Below, piece by piece: positions 22,164 to 32,970 of a stretch of DNA of 64,000 bases. Source of the DNA: Nyssa sinensis. Lineage: Eukaryota > Streptophyta > Magnoliopsida > Cornales > Nyssaceae. Location: assembly GCA_008638375.1 (NCBI GenBank), contig CM018048.1:620001-684000 (forward strand), in the 5' to 3' direction. Positions within the stretch are counted from its first letter, which is position 1. Every line of letters starts with the position of its first letter. The notes under the pieces were generated by a model. That model was not told the origin of the DNA. It was given only the letters and a program-made list of their open reading frames with translations, and did not search any database. The position numbers were made by a program, and so were the translations under genes.

Positions 22164-25100
22164 GTAAACTCTTCATTTTAATTTCTGTAAATCCTTTGAT
22201 CTGTTCAAGCTACTAGCTCAGTGAGCTACCATTTTTTTTGTTAATTTTTTTTTAACGTTTATTGTATTTTCTTTTCAAGTTTCAATCTCGAAACTGTTTC
22301 ATTTTTAACGTAAAATTATGGATTTTGTTCCGGAACTTCAAAGATGGAGATCTGTTACTTTGTGATACATAACGTTTCATTTTCTTTTTCTACAAATTAA
22401 AATTGAAATATTGAACAAAATCTCTGTCATTGCCCTCCCTCTTCTCCTTCTTCTTCAAATGTAAATCTGTTGATTTTTTCCCTGTGTTTTAATAGGTTTA
22501 TTAATTTAAGTTTCGTTGTGTGTAGAATTTGTGAAAATAGTTATCCAGGATAAAATATTTTTTTGTAGATGAGCATCTCAGGGTGCTTATTTTTACAGAT
22601 TTAACATAATCAGTCACTATTTTGATTAAAAAAAGTCATTAATTTAAATGTTACGAAGTTAATTCCTTTTTGTTCAGATTTAAGCGTTATGACTTTTCTT
22701 TTTGTATTTTTGTTTCACGACCTTCTATGTGTTTGTTTGTCGTGTATATTCAGTGTATTCAGTTGTGGGTAAAGCTCATGTGTCTTTAGCGAGATTAAAG
22801 GGCCTTTAGCTTCAAGCGTGTTGTATGTGCTTTCTATTTTTATATATATATATAAATTCTTAGTTTAAGACTGCAGATCTCTCCACTTGGTAGACTAGCA
22901 CATGGTTCTGAAAAAGCGTTGACCTGTTTGCTTTTTGAATCTCAACTAGTGGGCATGATTTATTTTAAGGGTTCACTTTCAGTGTTCTAAGTTAAAAACT
23001 TCCTGATATTAATTGTTAGAGAAACCCAATAAGATAAAGAAGAAAAGAAAAGATCTTATGGACTTTGATACTTTCTTTTCCTGATTCTGCAAATGACACG
23101 GTGGGCATTTTACTGCAACTTATTCTATATTTAATATTACTGCTTGTTTTTCTTTTTCATTTTTTGATAACTCGGTATCGAATCCTTCAAGCAGACTAAT
23201 TGGGACCTTTTTTTTTTATTAACTGCAACTTGTTTTTATATTTATTACTGCCTTGATTTGTTGCTATTATTGAATCCCAGTCTAACATATTCAAATTGAA
23301 TTTGTAATGTGCTCAAAAAAGTAGTTTCTGTTCTAGATCTGTCTGTTTTGGGTTTGTTCACGTTTTAGCTAATGATGTTGTGATCAATTTTTGTTGTCTA
23401 TGGTCGCTACTTTTTACTTCTGTTAAAACATGAAAGATGATGTTTCTGTTAGACTATTCATGTAAGGTATGGTATGGTATGAATATCCAAATTATCAGCT
23501 GTGTAGGTTAGCTTTTATAATAATGTTGGAAGTTTTACTGGCTTATCTATCCTTTGTATGGCTATTTTTGTTTTTTTTCAAATGTGGAGCTAATATTAGA
23601 TTTTTAGAAATATTATCTTCTTGTGGTTTGAGTTGAGCCGTTGAAATTCATCTCTCTGCTTGTCAAGGTTAAAAGCTTGGATTTCTAAGAAATATCTTTT
23701 AAAAGCTGCCATCCACCTCTAGGACCAGCCTTAGAGGTTCAAATCCCCTTAAGCTTATGCATGAAGGTGTAAGTTATGAAGCACGGACACCTCTCCGAGG
23801 TCAGGTCAGAGTCTGTGTCCTACAGCGTTAAAATGAACATTTAACTTCTTTTTTATATTTTTAAAAGTTCGAACACCTCTGGGGACACTTTGTGAACACG
23901 TTGGGGGTACGATGGGTTTTTTTTCCCTTTTTTTTTAATTCTTGATGATTTGGGATGAGTCCTAATTTGTTGAACCAATGTTAGAATTTGATTATGTGAT
24001 GTGATCATATATATAAAGTTAATATATGTATATAATTATATATAAATATATATATTAATTATTCAGCATGTCTCCAACATATCCTTGCCTTACTTTTTTC
24101 AAAAATCCTGTGGTGGTGTGTCCGTGTCGTATCATGTTGTATCAGTCCTTCTTAGGTTGTCAGGTCTACACAGCTTGCGCTTTTTTTTTCTAAACCATAA
24201 TTAGGTTCATGCCAATGATTTATATTTTGATTTCTAAAATTTTTCCTATATGATGTATCCAATTTGTTTTCCTGGAAACCTTTACCAAGGACAGATCAGT
24301 TCTGTTAGTGGTGGATGCAACAGAATAGGGTTTAAGGTGGTCATACCCACCATACCTGTTGTAAAATATATTTGAGGTTTCCCTGGTTATGCTATTCTAT
24401 TATGCATATTTGCCTGTAGATATAAAGAAGCAATGGGACCTTTTGTTTTTAATTCTCTGGTTTCAGTATGTATATGCCACTCATGTTGAAGGAATCGGGA
24501 GCTATTCATTAATTAGTGCTTTCGTCGGTTTTTCGCGATTTCATATTCACCAATGTTGTTTCATTTGAGCAAATGAATAAGAAATTGATTTTTATCTAAC
24601 ATCTTAAAGTATATCTTTTACACTCTTAAGTTTCTTATATCCTGCTTACCACTTGCCTTTCAGAGAATTGAAATTTGCTTTGCACTGATATTGCATCAGG
24701 CATAAATTAATAGTCTGCGAATTTAGTTGATGAAATGTTTCTAAAACAAGATTATATCTCTCTATTGCATTTTCAATGTAAATTAGATTTTTTGGAATAT
24801 AGATACACATACACACAAGGGCTATAGAATTTCCTATCTTTTTTTTTTTAAAGTTTGGTGTGACTGAGCACTTTTGCTTATAATGAAATGTTAGGGTTAT
24901 CCATATCATTGTTAAATTGATATATACAGTGGAAAATATAGACTTTTCAAATGTTTTTGCATTTTTTTCCCCCTGAGCTGTCTTATCTGAATAATGCAGA
25001 TAACATGTCAACATTCAGCTCCATGACTCAGTCAATTCTACCAATTTCTAACCTTAATTGATCCTATTGTGATTTCTGGGGTGAAGAATCTGAAAATATT

Positions 25101-25641
25101 TTGGGCATGAAAGTGGTTGTCTTTAAGCAATGCTTGTACTATTATATTATTTTAGGCATTTCTTACAAGCTTAAGTAGTTGATATGGTTACCCTTTATGG
25201 TATACCAAATGGGCACCCAGATCAACCTCTACATAGCTGCTTAATTTTGTGCTCCCTTTCCCTTAAGTTGGCTTCGTATAGTGTTTGATGTTGCAACTTT
25301 ACTGCCTTCAATATACATGCTCAATTGCACAGGCAAGCACTCTTTTGATTTTCTGTTTTAAATTTCTTTGATTGTAAAATCTGCGATTTAGTTTTTTTAT
25401 AAATTGCACTTTCGTGGGCTGTACTTTTATGTTTTCTACACGCAAATTTCTTGTATAAATTCTTCTTTCTTCTCAATTATTCATCTCATCATTACAGGTG
25501 GTTTTTAACTATCACAAATACTATTGATGTCTTGGGTTGTATATCTTGTACACTCGTTTCAATCAATAAAATTTCTTTTCTTTCGCCGATCAAAAAAATA
25601 AAATAAAATCACAAATACTAAAATTTTCCCCTACTTTTCAG
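22164..25641 (+). other. Predicted 3.5-kb intron in the MCTP 5' leader
   Basis: T-rich sequence between the donor at 22164 and the acceptor at 25640-25641, with no credible coding exon. Long leader introns are common in plant genes and often raise expression. It contains a short LINE tail insertion (25524-25608) and a patch at 23770-24160 whose ends both carry 'acggacac'-like sequence. Further leader exons inside it cannot be excluded. Confidence 0.5.
25524..25608 (+). mobile_element. Tiny 5'-truncated LINE tail
   Basis: About 85 bp ending in 'caataaaatttcttttctttc', then an A-rich tail, flanked by the direct repeat TCACAAATACTA at 25512-25523 and 25609-25620. A 12-13 bp target duplication with an A-rich 3' end is the mark of target-primed reverse transcription. 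The body looks like the 3' UTR of a plant LINE. Confidence 0.75.
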
Positions 25642-25705
25642 GTAGCTGGAATCATCTCAATCTCCCAGATAGTTCACTTATCTTTTGATTACCACACCCA
25701 CCAAC

Positions 25706-28700
25706 ATGGCGATGAGCAACCTTAAGCTAGGGGTAGATGTGGTCAGTGCACATAACCTTCTGCCGAAAGATGGTAAGGGTTCATCCAGTGCTTTTGTGGA
25801 GCTCTATTTTGATGGTCAGAAGTTCCGTACCACTACCAAAGAGAAAGATCTCAATCCTGTTTGGAATGAGAGCTTCTACTTCAACATATCCGACCCTTCC
25901 AGCCTCCACAATTTCACTCTTGATGCCTATATCTACAATAATATCAAAGCCACCCAGTCCAGGTCCTTCCTTGGGAAGGTCTGCATCAATGGGACTTCGT
26001 TTGTTCCCTACTCAGATGCTGTTGTCTTGCACTACCCGTTGGAAAAGCGTGGGATCTTCTCTCATGTAAGAGGAGAGCTCGGTCTTAAGGTTTATATTAC
26101 TGATGATCCATCCATTAAGTCTTCTAACCCACTCCCTGCTGTTGAGGACACTCAGGTACACATGCAATCCATTTCAAATCCAGTCCTGAACATTTCCTCT
26201 AATGTCAAAACCGAGTCAAGACATACCTTTCATCATCTTCCAAACCCTAATCATCCTCAGCAGCAGCACCACTCTCCTGTTGTTGCAGTGCCCCATCAAG
26301 TTACAAAATATGGGGCTGACGAGATGAAAGCTGAACCACAGCCTCCAAAGCTTGTTCGTATGTACTCTGCATCATCAGCACAACCCGTGGACTATGCATT
26401 AAAAGAGACAAGCCCATTCCTTGGAGGGGGAAGAGTTGTGGGGGGTCGTGTTATTCGTACAGACAAGACTGCTAGCACTTATGATCTCGTTGAACAGATG
26501 CACTTCCTCTTTGTAAGAGTTGTCAAAGCTCGTGAGCTTCCTGCCATGGATGTTACAGGGAGTCTTGATCCGTTTGTTGAGGTAAAAATTGGAAACTACA
26601 AAGGAGTTACAAAGCACCTGGATAAACAGCAAAATCCTGTGTGGAATGTGGTGTTTGCCTTTTCAAGGGAACGGATGCAAGCATCTGTACTTGAAGTTGT
26701 GGTTAAAGACAAGGATCTAGTCAAGGATGACTTTGTTGGTGTTGTAAGATTTGACCTCAATGAAGTTCCCACGCGGGTGCCACCAGATAGTCCATTGGCT
26801 CCCGAGTGGTACCGGCTTGAGGATAAGAAGGGAGAAAAGATAAAGGGTGAGCTGATGCTTGCTGTCTGGATCGGCACCCAAGCAGATGAGGCTTTTCCTG
26901 ATGCATGGCATTCTGATGCAGCCACACCTATTGACAGCTCTGGAGTAGCCTCAACACTAATACGTTCGAAGGTCTACCATGCACCACGGTTATGGTATGT
27001 ACGTGTCAATGTTGTTGAGGCACAGGACTTAGTTCCTACAGAGAAGAATCGCTTCCCAGATGTGTATGTAAAGGTACAGATAGGAAACCAAGTTACGAAA
27101 ACAAAGGCAGTGCAGGCGCGGAGTTTGAACCCCCTCTGGAATGAGGATCTCTTATTTGTTGCGGCTGAACCCTTTGAAAATCATCTTGTCCTTACAGTTG
27201 AAGATCGTGTGGCTCCCGGCAAAGATGAGATCATTGGGAGGGTCATCATACCTTTGAGCACTGTGGAGAAGCGTGCTGATGATCGCATCATCCATTCTCG
27301 TTGGTTTAACTTGGAAAAACCAGTTGCTGTGGATGTGGATCAGCTGAAGAAAGAGAAGTTCTCTAGCAAGCTGCATCTCCGAGTCTGTCTAGATGGAGGC
27401 TACCATGTTCTTGATGAGTCAACCCACTACAGCAGTGATCTCCGACCCACAGCAAAACAGCTCTGGAAGCCATCAATCGGGGTTTTAGAACTTGGCATCT
27501 TAAATGCTGTAGGGCTCCACCCCATGAAAACAAGAGATGGGAAGGGCACATCAGATACATACTGTGTAGCAAAGTACAGTCACAAATGGGTCCGAACTCG
27601 CACCATTGTGGACAACCTGTGTCCAAAGTACAATGAGCAGTATACTTGGGAGGTTTTTGATCCGGCAACAGTTCTTACCGTTGGTGTTTTTGACAATAGC
27701 CAGCTTGGGGAAAAGGGCTCAAATGGTAACAAGGACCTGAAGATTGGGAAGGTTCGAATTCGCATCTCCACACTTGAAACAGGCCGTGTTTATACACACT
27801 CTTATCCGTTGCTGGTTCTTCATCCAACTGGTGTTAAGAAGATGGGGGAGTTGCATATGGCAATACGATTTTCATGCACATCCTTTGTAAACATGCTCCA
27901 TATATACTCACGACCACTGTTGCCCAAAATGCACTATTTGAGGCCCTTTACTGTAATGCAGCTAGACATGCTTCGTCACCAAGCTGTCAATATAGTGGCT
28001 GCAAGGCTAGGTCGAGCAGAGCCCCCACTTCGAAAGGAGGTAGTGGAATACATGTCCGACATGGACTCACACCTTTGGAGCATGCGCCGGAGCAAGGCAA
28101 ATTTCTTCAGGCTAATGTCAGTTTTCTCAGGGCTATTTGCTGTTGGAAAATGGCTTGGGGAGATCTGCATGTGGAGGAACCCTGTCACAACAGTACTTGT
28201 GCATTTGCTCTTTGTTATGCTTGTTTGCTTCCCGGAACTGATTTTGCCGACAATTTTCCTTTACATGTTTCTAATAGGAATATGGAACTTCCGGTACCGG
28301 CCAAGGTACCCTCCCCACATGAACACAAAAATCTCACAAGCTGAGGCTGTGCATCCTGATGAGCTTGATGAAGAATTTGACACATTTCCAACAAGTCGGA
28401 GCCCAGAGCTTGTGAGAATGAGGTATGACAGGCTGCGTAGTGTGGCTGGTAGGATTCAGACTGTGGTGGGTGACATTGCAACACAAGGGGAGCGATTCCA
28501 GTCGCTGTTAAGCTGGCGAGATCCACGCGCTACAGCTATCTTTGTCACATTCTGCCTCGTAGCAGCCATAATGTTGTATGTGACACCATTCCAGGTGGTG
28601 GCAGCATTGGCAGGGATCTATGCGATGAGGCATCCAAGATTTCGTCATCGGCTGCCATCGGTGCCTATCAATTTCTTCCGCCGGCTGCCTGCTAGGACAG

Positions 28701-28714
28701 ATAGTATGTTGTAA
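25706..28714 (+). CDS. MCTP protein (multiple C2 domains and transmembrane region), intact
   Basis: A single-exon 1002-residue ORF. The ATG at 25706 has a good context (aacATGG); the open frame extends upstream only through a TTG. In order: C2A (about 5-110, KLGVDVVSAHNLLPKDG); a His/Pro/Gln-rich linker (150-240); C2B (about 260-365, with SLDPFVEVK and KDKDLVKDDF); C2C (about 420-525); C2D (about 585-695, with GTSDTYCVAKY); and a C-terminal phosphoribosyltransferase_C-like region (about 840-1002) with two hydrophobic segments, PELILPTIFLYMFLIGIWNF and one near 950-975. This is the plant MCTP family (QUIRKY and FTIP relatives), ER-anchored proteins that bind membranes through C2 domains and act at plasmodesmata and in protein trafficking. 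The four-C2 form and N-terminus are closest, from memory, to Arabidopsis MCTP6-type proteins; the exact orthologue is not settled. Confidence 0.95.
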   Translation: MAMSNLKLGVDVVSAHNLLPKDGKGSSSAFVELYFDGQKFRTTTKEKDLNPVWNESFYFNISDPSSLHNFTLDAYIYNNIKATQSRSFLGKVCINGTSFVPYSDAVVLHYPLEKRGIFSHVRGELGLKVYITDDPSIKSSNPLPAVEDTQVHMQSISNPVLNISSNVKTESRHTFHHLPNPNHPQQQHHSPVVAVPHQVTKYGADEMKAEPQPPKLVRMYSASSAQPVDYALKETSPFLGGGRVVGGRVIRTDKTASTYDLVEQMHFLFVRVVKARELPAMDVTGSLDPFVEVKIGNYKGVTKHLDKQQNPVWNVVFAFSRERMQASVLEVVVKDKDLVKDDFVGVVRFDLNEVPTRVPPDSPLAPEWYRLEDKKGEKIKGELMLAVWIGTQADEAFPDAWHSDAATPIDSSGVASTLIRSKVYHAPRLWYVRVNVVEAQDLVPTEKNRFPDVYVKVQIGNQVTKTKAVQARSLNPLWNEDLLFVAAEPFENHLVLTVEDRVAPGKDEIIGRVIIPLSTVEKRADDRIIHSRWFNLEKPVAVDVDQLKKEKFSSKLHLRVCLDGGYHVLDESTHYSSDLRPTAKQLWKPSIGVLELGILNAVGLHPMKTRDGKGTSDTYCVAKYSHKWVRTRTIVDNLCPKYNEQYTWEVFDPATVLTVGVFDNSQLGEKGSNGNKDLKIGKVRIRISTLETGRVYTHSYPLLVLHPTGVKKMGELHMAIRFSCTSFVNMLHIYSRPLLPKMHYLRPFTVMQLDMLRHQAVNIVAARLGRAEPPLRKEVVEYMSDMDSHLWSMRRSKANFFRLMSVFSGLFAVGKWLGEICMWRNPVTTVLVHLLFVMLVCFPELILPTIFLYMFLIGIWNFRYRPRYPPHMNTKISQAEAVHPDELDEEFDTFPTSRSPELVRMRYDRLRSVAGRIQTVVGDIATQGERFQSLLSWRDPRATAIFVTFCLVAAIMLYVTPFQVVAALAGIYAMRHPRFRHRLPSVPINFFRRLPARTDSML

Positions 28715-29354
28715 ATTGGTGGCTGTGGGGGTGTTTCTGGCCAGGGTCTCAGGACTTGTTTCTTGTTATTATTAATTTTTTGTTTTTTCAGTAATGACTT
28801 GTTTGTTATTCACTGATGTTTTTAGGTTGCAACTGTTCCCCTCCCTGTTTCTAATGTACCATGTCTTAGCCTTGGAAGTAGGTAATGATAGGATATCCGG
28901 GACTATGAATAATTCCTATGTAACCTTGTGACATGCTCATTGTTATAATATTAATAATAATTCATTATTAAAAAATGATGTAAAGAGGAATTACATCTCG
29001 AGAGCAGGTAATGGATTTTCAAAACCAGACCTATCTCATTTATTTTATTTTATATTTTGTGGACTTGAAACTGGTATTTCATATATAGCATATCTATACA
29101 CACCTCTGGAATCATGTATTTTTGAACTGGTATTCAGTTTGATTTATAGCTCTACTCTCAAATCATTCACCATCAGCAATTTAGGTTCATAACAAATTTA
29201 TATTAGGCACCATTCCCAACTTAAAAATGGCATAATTTTTTAAAATTTGTCTGAATTTTGCCCCAGCGTGATTCAGTTTTGCCGTGAGCCCAAAACTGGA
29301 AGATTAAAGTTCAGGCTTAGAAACCGACGCAGTCTATCTCAGGTCCCTCCCGTC
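28715..29354 (+). other. 3' flank of MCTP and intergenic sequence
   Basis: Probable 3' UTR to about 28960, where A/T-rich sequence with AATAATAATT and ATTAAAAAATG occurs. No gene is seen after that up to the MITE at 29355. Confidence 0.45.
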
Positions 29355-29842
29355 TAGAGGTGTCGGGTACGGTCCAAGCACGAGTATAGCACGATATGTT
29401 AAGTTTAATTTATTTTTTATTATTTATTATTAATATATAAATATTTAAGTAAAATATTATAATAATTTTGAAAAAAATACAAATATAAATAAAATATTAT
29501 AATAACAAATAATAATAATATTAAACTAACAAATAACAAAGTAAAAAATATAAAAGTTAAATAAAATATTATAATTACAAATAATAAAATAAAAGTAATG
29601 ATATTATATAATTAGAATAACAAAAAATATAACATTTTAAAAAATAATGATCTATATTAATCATTAAAAGCAAAAACAAAAGAGTGAAAAAAAAAAAAAA
29701 AACTAAGTGACCCACGGACCGATCTGGCACAACGCGGCCTGTCATGGGCACGATCCGGCCTGCTGGATAAGTCGACCCAGCCCGTTACTTCAAATAGACA
29801 ATTGAAACAAGTCAGATCAAACCGACCCATTTGACAACTCTA
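29355..29842. mobile_element. hAT-type MITE, 488 bp
   Basis: Left end TAGAGGTGTCGGG and right end ...TTGACAACTCTA form imperfect inverted repeats (TAGAGgTGTC / TAGAGtTGTC). The flanking 8-mers, CTCCCGTC at 29347-29354 and CTCCCATT at 29843-29850, agree at 6 of 8 positions, as expected for an aged hAT target duplication. The inside is AT-rich with GC-rich 'ggcacgatccggcc'-type sequence near the right end. No protein is encoded; movement would need a hAT transposase from elsewhere. Confidence 0.7.
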
Positions 29843-30291
29843 CTCCCATTTAAAGGAATCCTTTTTTTAGATGGAACGGAGATAGCTTCCGTCTCTGCCC
29901 GTCTAAAGAGATCCTTCCTTCGTTCTCCCTCCGTCCCTTGGTTAATTTTTTCATTCCCATCCCCCAACTCTATTCCAGCTCTACAAAATATAAAACAAAT
30001 CAACTAATACAAATTAGAAGTGGAAATCAATCGGGTCGGGCGAGGGTAGTTAAACCTATCCCGCTTCGAACTTTACCTGATTTTATTCTCTTCTCCTCTT
30101 CTCCTGTCTCTGTCCTATTTCATTTTTTACCCTCAAACTCACCGCATTTAGAACTGTAACTTACCAAACAAATAGGACATTTTGCCGCATACCCAAGCTC
30201 CACAGATAATGTGGAATAGCTTGATGAAACTAACATCACAAATAGATGCATAAATAGGTAGGTACTAAAAAGTACTAACATTCTCTTTTGA
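29843..30291. other. Intergenic stretch
   Basis: No supportable gene. A 'tcgggtcgggcgagggta' patch near 30032 resembles the GC-rich end sequences of other small repeats in the window. Confidence 0.45.
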
Positions 30292-30765
30292 AAAGCGAAT
30301 TACCCTCATTTTTATTGAGATTTTTAAAATTATATTAACATCTCACTTTTTTTTTTGATTAATTATAATTATTTATCTTCGATTAAAATTTTTCTTCAAA
30401 ATAATATATCTGCATCTTTTATGGTTTTTTTTTTTTTTTTGTATTTTTTAATTTTAACCAATTGTTTTCTAACTTTTTTTAAAGATTTTTTATTTTATAT
30501 AAAAATAAATTTAACGTAAATAACTTATTTTCATTTTATATAAAAACAATTTTAAAGTTTTAATCAATATTTATTTGAAAATAAAAAAATTAAAAAATTA
30601 GGTCAAAATTGAAAAAAATGTAAAAAGATAAAAATAAAAATAAGAGTTTTTGTCATTTTGAAGAAAAAAATTGACTGGAGAGAGATATTTGTAATTTGTC
30701 CATTAAAGTAAGAGATGTTAGTGTAATTTCAGAAATTCAATAAAGGACAATTTAATTTACCCTAT
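30292..30765. repeat. MITE-like AT-rich element, copy 3
   Basis: Begins 'gcgaattaccctcattttta' and ends 'ggacaatttaatttaccc', with the family core 'gtttttgtcattttgaag' and 'attgactggag' near 30650-30680. Non-coding. Divergence from the other copies is considerable. Confidence 0.6.
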
Positions 30766-31288
30766 ATATTAATATGATAGTACTTGACTCCAAACTAAAT
30801 AAAAGAAAACTCATCATATCTAGATAAACATCACAATCTTAATAAGTTATGTAATGAAATCATATAAAAATCATGTAACTATTTAATTTTAACTAAAAAT
30901 ATAGAATTAAATAAAACAAATAAATACATGTATACGTATATGACAGATCGTAATTGTGACACTTATTCGTGTGAAAGTAGGTTTTTCCTTACCTAATTTA
31001 GAGTTACATTTTGTTCATATTAAGATATGTACGTTGAGGACGCAAATATATAATCATATCAAACATTCCCTTCTCATGACTATTTTATAATTTCCTCCAA
31101 ACTAATGGGGGTAATCCGGTAATTACCTATTGCTTATAAAATATTGCACCAAAAAATTGACAGATTACCAGATGAACATATATGCACATCCAAACGTGCC
31201 TCTCAAATTAATGGGCACTTCATACAAACTACGTGCTTTCATGTTGAAATCAAGAGCCTTTTGCAAGGCAAGTCGGACCAACCCTCAC
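30766..31288 (+). other. Intergenic and upstream region of the GT47 gene
   Basis: AT-rich with no gene. The last 250 bases are less AT-rich and lead into the promoter candidate. Confidence 0.5.
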
Positions 31289-31295
31289 TATAAAA
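31289..31295 (+). promoter_or_regulatory. Candidate TATA box of the GT47 gene
   Basis: TATAAAA preceded by 'accctcac', 56 bases before the start codon at 31351. This implies a short leader of roughly 30 bases. Confidence 0.5.
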
Positions 31296-31350
31296 CCACG
31301 AGCACCAAAAATCAAGGCCAATATTAATCAATGTGTGGCAGCTTCCAAAA

Positions 31351-32970
31351 ATGGCCATTTCCATGTCTAGGAAGAAATCTAAGCTTCCCAAAAGAGTAGA
31401 AGCTAAACACTTGAGCTTCTTTGACACCATTTTCCCCAAATTCCTTTATCGAATCCCAGCCACTTTACTCCTCTTAATCCTCCTCTTCCTCTGGTCTTCT
31501 TCAACCACCATTATTTCCGGCAACATTGTTCATGTCTGCGTCTCCTCCCGTAAGCTTAACAACCTCTATTGCCTCTCTGCCGGCACCCAACCAAACTTTG
31601 AAATCCCAATTTCATTTATCAACAATAGTTCCATTAACCTATGACACCAAAAGCAATGTCAAAGAGAAGATTGTTGATGTTGTTCTTGAAAACCCGGCTC
31701 CTGTTGTAAAAGTTAGAGATGAGGAGGTGACAAATGCGCTCAAGGTAGTCGAAGAGCAGCTACAATTGCATCGATCATGGACGAGCGATTCAAACCATGC
31801 TAACTGCGAAGGGAGAGGTATGTATGTGTATGAAATGCCAACAAAATTTAACAAAGATTTGATGGGTCAGTGTGGTGATATGATCCCATGGGTGGATTTC
31901 TGTAAATATTTCAGTAACGAGGCATTGGGCCAGCCAATAACAGAGCTTGGCAAGGGCTGGTACCAGACTCATCAGTATTCATTAGAGCCAATTTTCCATT
32001 CCAGGGTTATGAAGCATCCTTGTAGGGTTTACAATGAAGATGAAGCAAAGCTTTTCTATGTTCCTTTCTATGGTGGATTAGATATATTGAGATGGCATTT
32101 CAAAAATGTGTCTAATGATGTTAAGGACAGTTTGGCATTAGAACTCTTGAAATGGTTGGAGTTGCAGAGGCCATGGGTTCGGAACTCAGGTAAAGATCAT
32201 GTGTTTGTTTTGGGTAAGATATCTTGGGATTTTAGACGAGAAAGCAATTCTTCATGGGGCACTAGATTTTTAGAGCTTGATCAAATGCAAAACCCAATCA
32301 AGCTCTTGATCGAACGGCAAGCCGTGGCACGTCAACGACATTGGCATTCCACATCCAACTCACTTCCACCCTCACACAGACGATGATATCATTTCATGGC
32401 AGCTGAAAATCATCAAATCAAGACGCAAAAGCACTGTCAGTTTCGCAGGGGCGGCGCGTCCAAATGCGCCGGAGAACATTAGGTCAGTGTTAATCAACCA
32501 ATGCACTTCTTCAGAGAATGGAAAAATGCCGGTTTCTCGACTGTAGTTCCGGTGGTTGTGATAAACCCGAATCGTTGATCGAGTTGTTCATGGAGTCGGA
32601 GTTTTGTTTACAGCCTCCAGGTGATAGCCCGACTAGAAAATCAGTGTTTGATTCGCTTGTATCGGGTTGTATTCCGGTACTGTTGGATCCTTTCACAGCT
32701 TACTATCAGTATCCATGGCATTTACCAGAGGATCATAAGAAATATTCAGTGTTTATTGATAAAGAAGAGGTGAGAGAGATGAAGGTGGATGTGGTGGAGA
32801 GGTTGATGAAGGTGGATGTGAGGGAAAGAGAGGATATGAGGAGATATATAGTGTATGAACTGTTGCCTGGATTGGTATATGGAGATCCAAGTTCAGAGCT
32901 TGAGAAGTTTCAAGATGCATTTTCTATTACAATGAATAATCTGCTTGAGAGGGTGAGCAGATTGGAATGA
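31351..32970 (+). pseudogene. GT47 xyloglucan galactosyltransferase-like gene (MUR3/GT19 type), two frameshifts
   Basis: An intronless gene with the layout of a type II Golgi glycosyltransferase: Lys/Arg-rich cytosolic N-terminus, one membrane helix (LLLLILLFLWSS, about residues 35-52), a stem, then an exostosin-type domain. Domain motifs seen: GMYVYEMPTKFNKDLM, LFYVPFYGGLD, DHVFVLGKISWDFRR, HPHTDDDIISWQ, SVSGCIPV-like VSGCIPVLLDPF and YPWHLPEDHKKYSVFI. The family adds galactose to xyloglucan side chains. The frame shifts once within the stem, before about 31640, and again at about 32322 inside the catalytic domain. Neither site is a homopolymer. The rest is well conserved and the TATA box is intact, so the gene either died recently or the assembly holds errors. 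Without correction the catalytic domain is split. Confidence 0.85.

Noticed and set aside
23700..23780. Possible tRNA or SINE: 'gaggttcaaatcccc' resembles a pol III B box
   Set aside because: No acceptor-stem pairing or A box at the right distance was found.
23770..24160. Possible small transposon in the MCTP leader intron, with 'cacggacac' and 'gtccgtg' near its ends
   Set aside because: The inverted ends are short and no target duplication or clear borders could be fixed; mentioned only within the intron entry.
27363..28526. Several open frames opposite or offset within the MCTP gene, up to 156 codons
   Set aside because: They follow from the GC-rich coding sequence of MCTP; none carries a recognisable motif and all overlap its conserved domains.
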